Source of the DNA: Sipunculus nudus
Taxonomy: Eukaryota; Annelida; Sipuncula; Golfingiida; Sipunculidae
Reading direction: 5' to 3'
NCBI GenBank assembly: GCA_026874595.1
Contig: CM049318.1
Span: 41,024,456-41,088,455 of the forward strand
DNA length: 64,000 bases
Shown here: piece by piece, positions 1 through 10,298 of the stretch
How positions within the stretch are numbered: position 1 is the stretch's first letter
Layout: each line of letters starts with the position of its first letter
Notes under the pieces: model-generated
Seen by the model: the letters and a program-made list of their open reading frames with translations, nothing else
Databases searched by the model: none
Told to the model about the DNA's origin: nothing
Program-made: the position numbers and the translations under genes

Positions 1-3000
1 GAAAACTGCTTTAAAGCCCACACAATAGCCAGACATTCCTTTTCAACAGTTGGCCACACCTGTTCTTTTGGATTTAACCTCCTGCTTCTATAGGCAACTG
101 GGTGTTCCTTGCCAGATTCATCTTTCTGTGCTAACACAGCACCTATACCACGGTCTGATGCATCCACTTGCAATATGAAATCCTTTGTGTAATCCGGATT
201 TTGCAATACAGGTTCCTCTACCAGTTTGTCTTTTAATTCATTAAAAGCACGCTCACACTCTGCAGACCACTTTACTTTGTTAGGTTGATTCTTTCTAAGT
301 AGGTCAGTAAGTGGTGCAGCAACGCCTGAGAAATTTGGAATGAAGGCACGATAATAGTTTGCCAACCCAATGAATGAGCGAACCTGAGTTTTTGTGGCTG
401 GTTTGGGAAAATTCTTAACATCTTCAATCTTGCCGTGGGATGGTGTCACTTGCCCTTGTCCAACTACAAAGCCTAGATACTCTGTTCTGGACATCCCAAA
501 TTTACTTTTAGAAGGTTTTGCTGTTAGGCAAGCATCTTTCAGTCGTTGGAGCACTTCTCTGACATAAGTGACATGCTCATCCCAATTTTCACTGTGAATG
601 ATGATATCATCAATAAATGCTGACGCAAAAGGTAAGCCTTTCAAGGTTTTGTCCATCATGCGTTGGAAACATGCCGGGGCATTTTGAAGTCCAAACGGTA
701 AAGTGTTGAATTCAAAGAGTCCAAATGGTGTAATGAATGCAGACTTCTGTCTGGCATCATCATCCAAAGGTACCTGCCAATACCCCTTTGTCAGATCAAT
801 GGTGGTAATATACTTTGCCTGTCCGATATTATCAATAATTTCTTCTATCCGTGGCATTGGGTATGGGTCAAATAGGGTCTCAGCATTTAGCTTCCTGTAA
901 TCCACACATAGACGAATATTTTTGTCTTTCTTTGGTACCATAACTACCGGTGCAGCATATGGACTGTTTGATTCCTGTATAACACCTAACTCCTTCATTT
1001 CCTCTAGCTCCCTGTGTAGCTGTTCCCGTGCTGTTTGTGGAATAGGGTAAGCACGCTGTCTGATAGGTTCACTAGATTTTGTTTTGATCGAGAAGGTGGT
1101 ACCCATTGTCCGACCTGGCCTATTGGACATAACTCCTTGGAAGCTATCAACTAGTTGGTAAATTTGATCTCTTTGTTCAACCGTAAGTTCATCTCTAGTT
1201 GTTAGTTCATGACCCAAATCCTTAGCCAATGGCCACAAGTATTCGTTATCATCTTCCTCGGTCTGATCCTCACTATTAAGGACACAAAAGGATGTTTCTT
1301 TGGGTTTTGCCCATGACCTCAGCAAATTAATGTGAAATATCCGCTTTGGTTTGACTGATTTCTTTGTGTCTACTTCATAATCAACCGAGGATATCTTTCG
1401 CACAACTTTGTAAGGACCTTGCCATTTTGACAAGAACTTACTTGAAGATGAAGGTATTAACACCAACACTTCGTCATTTCGCTCAAAGCTCCGCTCTGAG
1501 GCCTTCTTATCATACCAAGTTTTCTGCTTGGTTTGCATTTCTTGTTTCTTTTGGTGGGCCAGTTCAGTGACCCATGCTAATTTCTCTTTGAGATCCAGAA
1601 CGTACTCCAAGAGGTTCTCTTCAGACTCAATGGAGTCTGTCCAGACTTCTTTCAATAGCTGAAGAGGACCACGAACTGGACACCCATAAACAAGCTCAAA
1701 CGGAGAGAAACCAGTGCTCTCACTGGGTACCTCTCGGTATGCAAAGAGTACATAAGGCACATACTCATCCCAGTCCTTTGCGCCTTTGTTCACAAGTTTA
1801 GACAACAAAGCTTTCAATGTGCCGTTGAAGCGTTCAACAAGGCCATTGCATTCAGGATGGTATGGACTGGTCTTCAATTTCTTAACTGTCAGTTTTGAAC
1901 ATAATTGTTCCATTAGCATTGAGGTGAAGTAAGTCCCTTGATCTGTGAGTATTTCACGAGGAATGCCCACACGACTAAAGAATTTCACCATTTCATTGGC
2001 AACCCGCTCAGTTTCCATTGATGGCATTGGTATGGCCTCTGGAAATCTGGTTGCATGATCAACTAACACTAGGACATACCTATTCTTATTGTTACTAAGT
2101 GGAAGTGGTCCAATGAAATCCATGCCAATTCTTGAGAATGGTTCACCAATCACTGGAGTCTGTACCAGCTTGGTACGTTCTGAAGCTTTTCTTTTTGCTG
2201 ACTTCTGGCATTCTGGACATGTCCTACAAAACTCTCTGACATCTCTAAATAACCCTGGCCAAAAGTAATGTTTTAATATTCTCTCTTGGGTTTTGGCTAC
2301 ACCAAGATGCCCAGCAAGTGGCACTGCATGAGACAGTTTCAAGACGGATTCTCTTAACTGCCTTGGTACCAAGACCTGATGCACAGGTTGTACGTCATCA
2401 GATGCTTGCCACTTCCTAAAAAGCATTCCCTCACGCTTATAATAGTACCAGGTCTTTGTTTTATCTTTTGTCGGCGTGCTTGCATTTCGCCATGCCTCTC
2501 CAAGAGTTTTGTCCTGCCTTTGTAATGTTGCTAGCTCACCTGGCTTAAGGTCAAATGGGCTTTGGATACCGGCTGCGTCATTTATTTCCTCATCTGATGT
2601 TTTACTACAGCCTCCTGAGTCCTGTTCTGACTCAGTCTTAATGGGACATGCCCCTGAGCTTAGGTCATTTGACTCCACTCCAGTAATTTCTTGATTCACC
2701 TCTGCCTTCTCCATTTCTTGTTCTTCTTTCTGTTTTTGACTCCTTGTTGTGACAAATACATTCCCACTAAGCGATGAACTGAATGGATCACTGTCAAGGT
2801 CATTTCCAATCAATACTGGAACTGGTGTATCCATGACCCCAACCTCCACCTCTTTAACTACTCCATTTATTTCTATAGCAACCTTAGCCAGTGGAATATT
2901 TTGTTTTGCCCCATTTGCCATCTGAACAACTGTTCTGTTTCCAGTGAAGGCCACCTTATTCAAGAGATCTGGGTGCACAAAGATCATCGAACTACCTGTA

Positions 3001-3005
3001 TCTCT
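1..3005 (-). CDS. pol: Pol polyprotein (protease-integrase-RT-RNase H), C-terminus off window
   Basis: One open frame of about 1000 codons on the minus strand without a stop, running off the left edge. It starts right after a TAA and continues the zinc-knuckle frame. Domains by position: aspartic protease with RDTGSS (about 3005-2985) and a later LIGND motif; integrase zinc-binding domain with HAVPLAGH and CRTCPEC (about 2335-2200); integrase core with MDFIG (about 2120), TDQGTYF (about 1935) and a glutamate in GLVERFN (about 1845); a C-terminal SH3-like stretch ending KRIFHINLLRSW (about 1330). RT follows with TTIDLTKGYWQVPL (about 810) and catalytic FIDD (about 620), then RNase H with LQVDASDRGIGAVL (about 160). 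All listed catalytic residues are present. The uninterrupted frame suggests a young copy. The initiator is unclear; it is probably expressed as a gag fusion. Confidence 0.9.
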
Positions 3006-4132
3006 TTACATGATGGTTTCTACCCCATTAATTGTGCCATGGATAGTGTACCTTTGTGACAAACCTAACTGACTAGGATCCCGCTCACAGAATCCTGATA
3101 CGTTTCCCTTCCCTTTTTGTCTCTTCCTACAGTCTCTAGAAATATGACCAAACCCCCCACAGTTGTAACATTTAACCCGAGGCGTGGGTCGCCTGGATTG
3201 TGGTGGAAACGAAATGTCCATAGGTTTCCTTTCAATGGGTTTTTGGTTTTGCGCTTCATTTTTACCCCAACTCTTCCAATGCGCAGTTGCATATGCATCT
3301 GCATCCTCTGCCAATTCTTTTATTCCATCATACGACTTCTCTTTTAACCAAGCCCTCAATTCTTTTGGGGCTGACTCCATGAATTGTTCCCTAATCACGA
3401 CAGTTTTCATCTTATCTACATCGTCTGTCGCCTGCTGCCAGCCATCCAGCGGTCAAAGAGAAGTGTCAGTCGCACTGACCACTCTTTGTATGATTCATCC
3501 GATTGCTTCCGCTGGGTCCTGAATTCTTGTCTATAGGCCTCTGCCGTAAGCTCATACCTCTGAAGAACAGCTTCCTTCACTTTGTTATAATAACCCGAGT
3601 CTTCTAGAGATAATCGTGCGTAAGCCTCCAGTGCTTTCCCTGCCAACACGGCCGCAAGCCGTGGTGCCCAACATGATTGTGGCCACTGATTGGCTGTTGC
3701 CAGTTTCTCAAATGTGGCTAAAAATGTCTCCACATCCTCTCCTTCTTTATACTTTGGGAGTTTGGGTGCTTATCCCCCAATTATAGGTTCTCTTGGTCTC
3801 TCCTCATTTAAGGCTGCCTGCAGTCTAAGTCTTTCTAATTCATGTGCCATCTCTTCCCTTCTCTGTTCCCTCCTTCTCTCCTCTGCTTCTAACTCTGCCT
3901 GTCTTTCTTCTCTTTTTAACTCCATTTGAAGTTTCATTAATTCAATTTGCACCTGAACATTCCCATCGCTAGCTACTGCCCCAATGTGAGGCACCTCTTC
4001 AGTGTCCTCTTGATGTCGCCATAAGGCAGCCATCATTTGATCTTTGTCCATATCTAGGTACGGTATGTTTCTTTCTTTACACAACTCCTGAAGCTGGGCC
4101 ACATTTAAACGACTTAATTTTGGTAAGCCCAT
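3006..4132 (-). pseudogene. gag: Gag with SCAN-like capsid and zinc knuckle, interrupted
   Basis: Three pieces read on the minus strand. The first 120 codons (4132-3770) hold an N-terminal domain followed by a highly charged Glu/Arg coiled coil. The capsid-like piece (about 3770-3416) and its continuation (3415-about 3240) are helical and resemble the capsid from which the vertebrate SCAN domain is thought to derive. The last piece carries one CCHC knuckle, CYNCGGFGHISRDC (about 3165-3125). Breaks seen: an in-frame TAA at about 3770-3772, a frameshift between about 3415 and 3440, and a TAA at 3006-3008 immediately before the protease. The first two look like lesions. The third lies exactly at the gag/protease boundary and in the pol frame, so it could be a suppressible stop. 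Confidence 0.75.
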
Positions 4133-5790
4133 CTTTCTAGAAATTTCAGAAATTTACTGTAATGACCAATAATCCTGAATACAAGACAAATTAAAGAGTA
4201 TTGAAATAGACCCGACTAGAAATTTGAATGCTATTGCAGTTTTGCAGGCAATATAGAATATTTCAAATCATGACCTCAGTGACCTGGTAAATGGTATGAA
4301 TGACCTAGATGGAAATGATTAGTTTTCAAGGCAACAGTATCAAGAAAAAGATATGAGTGAACACATGAAAACAAGGCAGTATGATAGATGAAGTCAATTT
4401 AGACATAAGACAAGGCAACTGCATTATTTAGATTTGATGAATGAAGGTAGAAACTAATATTAGATATATAATTTCACACCAGTCATGAACAAGACAATCC
4501 AACTTTCTTTTTCTCGAATTTCTCTCCAAATAAAAAAAATATGCAGACACAATAAATGGAAAAAATGGCCTCATTCACACTCATCCCAATATAAATTTTG
4601 GTATTAAATTCTTTGCTACATTACTAGAAAATCAGAGTATGGATTATTGATAACAATTTTGGTTACAGTATATTAAACAAAAACAGAATCTTTTAAGTAC
4701 CTTTATGTTAATTTTTTGACCAGCAAAGTGTGAACAAATGGACTGCACTTACCTTTGTTTACTTCGGCTGTAGTATGTTAGCTAAATATATTGTCCTTCT
4801 GTTTATAACACAATATTTATTTCCAAATCCGCAGGTAACATTAAATAAAAAATGTTATGAAGTATCCATTTGATTTTTCAATTCAGTGTTGTTCCAATAA
4901 TCACTAATGTCATTTTATAAAATATCCATTTGATTGTTCAAATCAGTATTGTTCTAAATAGTCATTAATGTCATATCATAAAATATCCGTTTGATTATTC
5001 AAATTAGTATTGTGCCAACTAGTCATTAATGTTAAACAAATTAAATGACCACACCGAGAAAAATTATCTTCAGTATTCCAGTAATCTAATAACAACAGGC
5101 ATCCATGTAGGCGAGTAGGCTCCGATGATATTGTTTACAAGCAGCAGCAGATTACAGACAGTATCTTGGTGTACTGCTAACACAGTGACACCCTGGTCCA
5201 GGGACCAATTTATCAAAAGCTGACAAATCTGGTCAAACCAGACCTGTTGAAAAACAGCATGAAGCACAAACACCTTCACTGCTACACTATCAAGTGGCAC
5301 ATTCCTCCTCAGTACAATCAGGTCAAAGGAGACTTGTTGATGTTATGTGTACGGCTGTTACAGCTTCACAGCCACGCTACATATCATGCACATTCCATCT
5401 CAGTGCTGGCTGGACACAATGGCAAATTTTTTTTTTCTCTCATGTCCATTGTTCCCTTAATTACTGCGGCTTCCACACATTTTCCTTTAATTTTTCGACT
5501 CAACAGTTCTCTATTTATCTGGTTTATTTCCCAGTATTGTTCTCTTGGACAAACAAATCTTACTGTGCTCTCACAGCTTGATTGTCACCACACTTCACTT
5601 GCTGTATGCAGGCTTGCTATGTCCGGCAATACCACTCTGTGTTTTGTGAACACCCTAGTAGATTCACACTCTTTCAAGTGGATTTATAATCCATCACTAC
5701 TAAACTTTGCAAGTTTCTGGCTCACAGAAAACAAACAAACATTTCCTTAGTGGATTCCTTATTTTTCTTGACTTGGCCCTTATCACAATT
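4133..5790 (-). other. Untranslated leader between LTR and gag
   Basis: About 1.65 kb of AT-rich sequence without a convincing reading frame, lying between the primer-binding site and the gag start on the minus strand. It is unusually long for a Ty3/gypsy leader. Short open stretches at 5247-5750 do not resemble proteins I know. It includes the 60-bp triplicated motif listed separately. Confidence 0.5.
4862..5036. repeat. Three tandem copies of a ~60-bp unit
   Basis: Three consecutive units share the words TATCCATTTGATT, TCAGTATTGTTC and TCATTAATGTCAT at about 60-bp spacing and differ by scattered substitutions. They lie in the retrotransposon leader. Short leader repeats can hold promoter or packaging signals, but nothing here shows a function. 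Confidence 0.8.
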
Positions 5791-5792
5791 TA

Positions 5793-5810
5793 TCCTGCCG
5801 ACTGCGCCAA
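5793..5810 (-). other. Primer-binding site of the LTR element
   Basis: On the minus strand the LTR ends GTTCGTAACA and is followed after one T by TGGCGCAGTCGGCAGGA. A TGG start directly after an LTR terminal CA is the expected complement of a tRNA CCA end. I did not identify the tRNA. Confidence 0.7.
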
Positions 5811-6240
5811 TGTTACGAACCACTGTTCGTCCAGCCAATAGCTGAGTGTTTTTTTGTGATTAAGATGTTCAACAAACCAACTGCACTCAGTGGTTGTCTA
5901 GAGCCAAGTACTTTATTATCTCAACTCACCCCCTCACACTGGGTATGAGTATCACTTAACATGTTTTTAGGCCACACCATACAAATTTAGTGACAGAAGG
6001 CAACGCCACATTAAATCCATAACAGGATTCAAATCCTAAAATATTTTCATCATACGTTGAATTGACCGGATGATTATTTGTGGAAAATTCACCTCATTTC
6101 ATACCAATGAATGAAAATTACTCATATATTTATTTCTAAATTGTCAAATTGAAATACAGACGGTGCAATCATACACACTGAAATCCTGAAATCCTGTCTT
6201 TGATGTGAAGGTCTACGCACCTGTTACGGTTAAAAAATTA
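5811..6240 (-). repeat. Probable 5' LTR, inner end defined
   Basis: The inner boundary is the TG/CA terminus at 5811-5812 beside the primer-binding site. On the minus strand an AATAAA lies at about 5911-5916, roughly 100 nt before that end, fitting R-U5. The outer boundary cannot be fixed from the window. Confidence 0.45.
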
Positions 6241-7118
6241 AACCCATCCCAGGTCACCTCAAGTACAAATCCACCCGCTTATAACGATCAAAGGCTCCTT
6301 TATAATGAAATACTAAAATGGCCCTATCAAGGGGACAGAACTCTTTAAATAAAATCTTTATAGTAAACCAGATAACCTAAAAAATTATGGATTTTTCCAT
6401 TGCGTTCCTTGAGTGTTTTCCTTATTAAATTCCACAATATTTTGGCAAAATCCGTTCCGGACTTTTACATGTTATTTTGCTGACAGACAAACGCGGGGTA
6501 ATTAATATATCTCGCCACCTGTTAGCACCGGCCATGAATAGTATTAAAACTAAACCTTGTGCAGGGAGGAAGATCGACAACTTGATGATTACCTTGACCT
6601 TTCAACGTGATGTATAGAAGTCACACTGAATTTACTCAGTCAATTTTAAAGTATAATTCTATAAAGTAGGTTCACGGTAATAAATAGAAGGTAGACAAAA
6701 TAATAAATTAATAATCGACAGATTTTTTTTCTTTTTATCCTAGAACTAGATCTTTCAACCAATTCCGACCACAATAATTATATGGTCCATAACATATAGG
6801 CTTTGGAGGGGTTTCGAAAGTTCGTGTGTGTGTTGCACCTCACAGGGTGCGAAAAATTTTGAAAAAAATCAAACATGAATTTTAATATAGTATTTGACTA
6901 TTTTCAAATTTAAATCACATGCTGTTCTACACATAAACTCTGCCAAATATTTAATTTACAGAATAGTGCTTGCAAAAATAATAATATTAATACTCTAATA
7001 TAGTCTTTTTTCAAAGCTTAAAAAAGTCACATTACAATACCATGTTTTTAATTTACTCAGAACCATAAGCGTGTATGATATGTAGGACGAAATAAGTAAA
7101 CTGAGAGACAACAGGATA

Positions 7119-7149
7119 TATAATTTATTATTATTATTATTAGTATTAC

Positions 7150-7178
<29 letters not shown>
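7119..7178. repeat. (ATT)n microsatellite
   Basis: About twenty ATT/TTA triplets with two interruptions (TAG, TAC). Confidence 0.95.
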
Positions 7179-7180
<2 letters not shown>

Positions 7181-7988
7181 ATGAACAATTTACACAAAAC
7201 ACTGAGCTGATTGAAAGCACATATAATTACACATTTAGCTATACACAAAATTGTTATCATCCAAAGCAGAACTCTCCATAAGGTTACCAGTTTAAATATT
7301 AAGCATACAAGTCTATTTCCTACCGTTCTTACAGAAATAATTTCCCTATATTTAATTCCCTCACCTCCAATATTACACAAAACTCACCTTTATTACTGAG
7401 CAAACTAATCTGAGAAATTAGAGTCGAAGTTCCAGTTGTTTTTCCGACAGGCATGTAGACTGAGAAGAAATAAAATGGATGTTCAATGCAAATCGATGGA
7501 ATTTGTATCATTACTCAAATAAAGGCGACACTGACTCTACTCATTAGACAAATAGTGCAACGGTGCCCCCCCCCCCCCCCCCCCCCCCCGTCCCTTAATC
7601 AATGCATAATAATAATGTTTGCATAATATCAAAATATGTATCTTATTTCATTTAATATGCCAACTGCAAACTGGTTCCATCCTTTATTGCATTGTACAGA
7701 AGCAAAAAAAAAAATCGAGAAAATTATACAAACCCCTTATATCGATTCACTCACATCAGATGGCGCTAGTGCATACCTGTTTCAACACTGCCGTTCACTT
7801 TTTATTATAGGCCTACATTGTAATTACATGAATTTAGTAATTTATCATTACGATTAATAGATTAGGAGCTTTATAGATTCTTCATGTGGTATAGTATTAT
7901 TAATAGTAAACGCAAGCTGAAACGTATTTTTATACTGTCCACTTGATGGTCTTGAGCCGTGTACTTGATCAGACACAGGGTTCAAAGT

Positions 7989-8222
7989 TCAAGATACATA
8001 TACACCCGAGCGACTGCGGTCCCCAGGTTCGCTGTGCAGCGTGATCACACAACCAGGACCGGGTGAGTAAACAGGCTCGCGCTTGCAGACCGAAAACCAC
8101 CTAAACATCCCGCAGACAGACTTTTTCATAGTGGCCACATCGTCCTGGAACCAAGTATACAATTTAAAAACCACAGTGTCCCCGTAGCTAAGAACTTTAC
8201 CACCATCCACCCCGGGCGACAT
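7989..8222 (-). other. Unrecognised 77-codon reading frame
   Basis: An ATG-initiated minus-strand frame in a locally GC-richer patch. The predicted peptide is mixed in composition, has no repeat or homopolymer character, and includes GDTVVFKLYTWFQDDV. I recognise no family and see no splice partner. It could be a small exon of an unseen gene or chance. Confidence 0.15.
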
Positions 8223-8442
8223 CTACATTTATAGTCAGGGTGTAAAATTGGGCGACACCATAGACTGGTTCCCGTAATGCAGGTTTACTTATCATGATAA
8301 ACCATTAAAACAGGAGAGAACCAATCATGAGACACCGGCCCTACAAACAAACATCCACGTTCTATACTGAGGCTTAAATTTATTATCCTTGACATTCATA
8401 TATAAATCTTCTGAGAGAAGAATTAATTATGCTACAACACTA

Positions 8443-8587
8443 TAAATCACGGTTCGTCGAATCGCTATTTGTGGGGTTATCATGCAAGAAAACAACCTTT
8501 AAAGACCTATATATAGTAGAAACGGCTTTATGGGCCATTTTCTTGCAATATAACCCTACAAATAGCGATTCGACCAACTGTGATTTA
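8443..8587. repeat. Inverted repeat, 50-bp arms (foldback/MITE-like)
   Basis: Left arm 8443-8492 and right arm 8538-8587 are reverse complements with about six mismatches, sharing the core GTCGAATCGCTATTTGT. The loop is about 45 bp. No target duplication is obvious. Confidence 0.8.
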
Positions 8588-9951
8588 ATTCCGTTAATAT
8601 AACACTTTTAGTAGCCAAGGTCATCAAACGGCAACCGTTTTGTTTATCTTAAGTGCCGTGTTAGGGACTGATGTAACTGAAATGAGGATCGATTTATGAT
8701 GTCATCTATTTCAAAATTTAATATTAAGAATATCGCCACTTCTCTATATAAAAGGTAAATTATTCATATATCCCATCGGTTGATATTGGTATACATTTAA
8801 GTATGTTAAAAGAGTAAGGCCTACCTATCGGAAATAACTGTCTGTACTCTGCTGTGACCTAGCTGGTTACCAAGTGGCAGGGAGCCGTACGTGTGCCAGG
8901 GTTATGGTGTGGACAAGCCTACTCAGTCTTATTTGGTTGAGGTTTGATCCTGAACACCACAATGCCACGTTTAATATTTCTCAGTAAAATCATAAAGAAA
9001 CGCAACATGAGCCTTCGTTTGAATTAACAAATACTGAAGCCCTTATCTTTAACGTGATAATAATATATAATATATATTTAATATTTTAAATACATATTAA
9101 GGTTCATATATACATGTATATTTATTTAGAGAGAGAGAGAGAGGGAGAAAGAGAGAGAGAAAAAAACCTTGCAGCCGAATACTTGCAACCCCCCCTCCTG
9201 GCAACCCCCCACCCCTAACCCAATCCGGCAACTGCGATTTTAATCCGTAGTTTTGTGATAATAAATATATATTACACACGGTGAAGTAAAATGTGGGGGG
9301 GGGGGGGGCGGGGGGAGGTTTACAAGCATAAGTTTAAAAAAAATACATTTAGATAGAGCTTTATCCAATATATACCCATTTAAATGAAATTGCACATTTG
9401 TATATCACATTATTGAGCTTCATCCGATATTTTTTTCCCATCAAACATAAATTTCAATGCTGACTGGGAAATATAAAGTCTGAAAAATTTATTTTTGTTA
9501 ACATTTTTGATGTAACCTTATAAATACAGAGTTAAACATCAAACGCAATTTTGGTAATTATGATTACATAATTGGATTTTGAACACGTTTGCTTGACCAT
9601 TAATATGATTATATGTATGTTCTTGACCTTTATCAAGAATCCTTTCCCTCTTCATTTATTTGCACAGCCCCTCCCCCCCCCCCCCCCCCCCCCGTTCGTG
9701 CATGCGAAAAGAAGGCCTTTGTGTGATTCAGTAAATGTTTCATATGGCAGAGGTATTTAAGTTATATACCTATATATGAGTATAAATCGTATTCTCTCTT
9801 AACGCTTCATACCTTTCCCATCTCTAACCTCTCTTTCTATATCTATATGTGTGTTCATAATTGCTTAATTACTTTTACTTTTAAAATGCTAATCCTGCAA
9901 CATATACAGTGAAATGATAAACATGTAGTTGACTATATTGTTTGTTCACAG

Positions 9952-10298
9952 GGTTTCAGAAACAATGGCTTTGTGTTGCGACTTCGCCGTTTGGGCGGTA
10001 GGACTATACATTATATATAAATTACTGGATTGGGTTATCCGGATCCCTAAAATCAACCGCCCCGATCTCAAATATGTCATGGTCACTGGGTGCGACACGG
10101 GGTTCGGTCACGAGATTGCCAAGCGATTGGATTCTCGGGGCGTCCACGTGATCGCTGCTTGCCTCACGGAAAAAGGCGAGACTGAGTTGAAGAAAGTGAC
10201 GTCACACCGCATGAAGACGATACATATGGATGTGTCCGACCCGGCAAGCGTCCGAAAAGCTTTTACTGAGGTCAGGGAGCACATACCAGAAGGAAAAG
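9952..10298 (+). CDS. SDR copy 1, exon with start codon
   Basis: Acceptor TTCACAG ends at 9951 and donor GTATGC starts at 10299. The ATG is at 9965-9967, after 13 nt of leader. The exon encodes the membrane anchor and the cofactor-binding half, through residue 111 plus one base of the next codon. Confidence 0.9.

Larger units (their letters stand above)
1..6240 (-). mobile_element. Gmr1-like Ty3/gypsy LTR retrotransposon, 5' part
   Basis: Read on the minus strand the order is LTR end, primer-binding site, long leader, gag, protease, integrase, reverse transcriptase, RNase H. The element leaves the window inside RNase H, so the 3' LTR is not visible. Seen directly: zinc knuckle, DTGS protease motif, HHCC and D-D-E integrase motifs, and an FIDD RT box, all in one frame. 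Integrase lying before RT is not the normal Ty3/gypsy order; it is the hallmark of the Gmr1 group. The outer LTR limit near 6240 is a guess, because the partner LTR needed to set it is off the window. Confidence 0.85.
6241..9951. other. Intergenic, upstream of SDR copy 1
   Basis: AT-rich DNA with no recognised gene. It holds an ATT microsatellite (7119-7178), C runs at about 7567-7589 and 9669-9693, a GA run (9128-9161), a G run (9296-9317) and a 50-bp inverted repeat (8443-8587). Because both SDR coding exons begin just after splice acceptors, a 5' non-coding exon and promoter probably lie here, but I cannot point to them. Confidence 0.6.
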
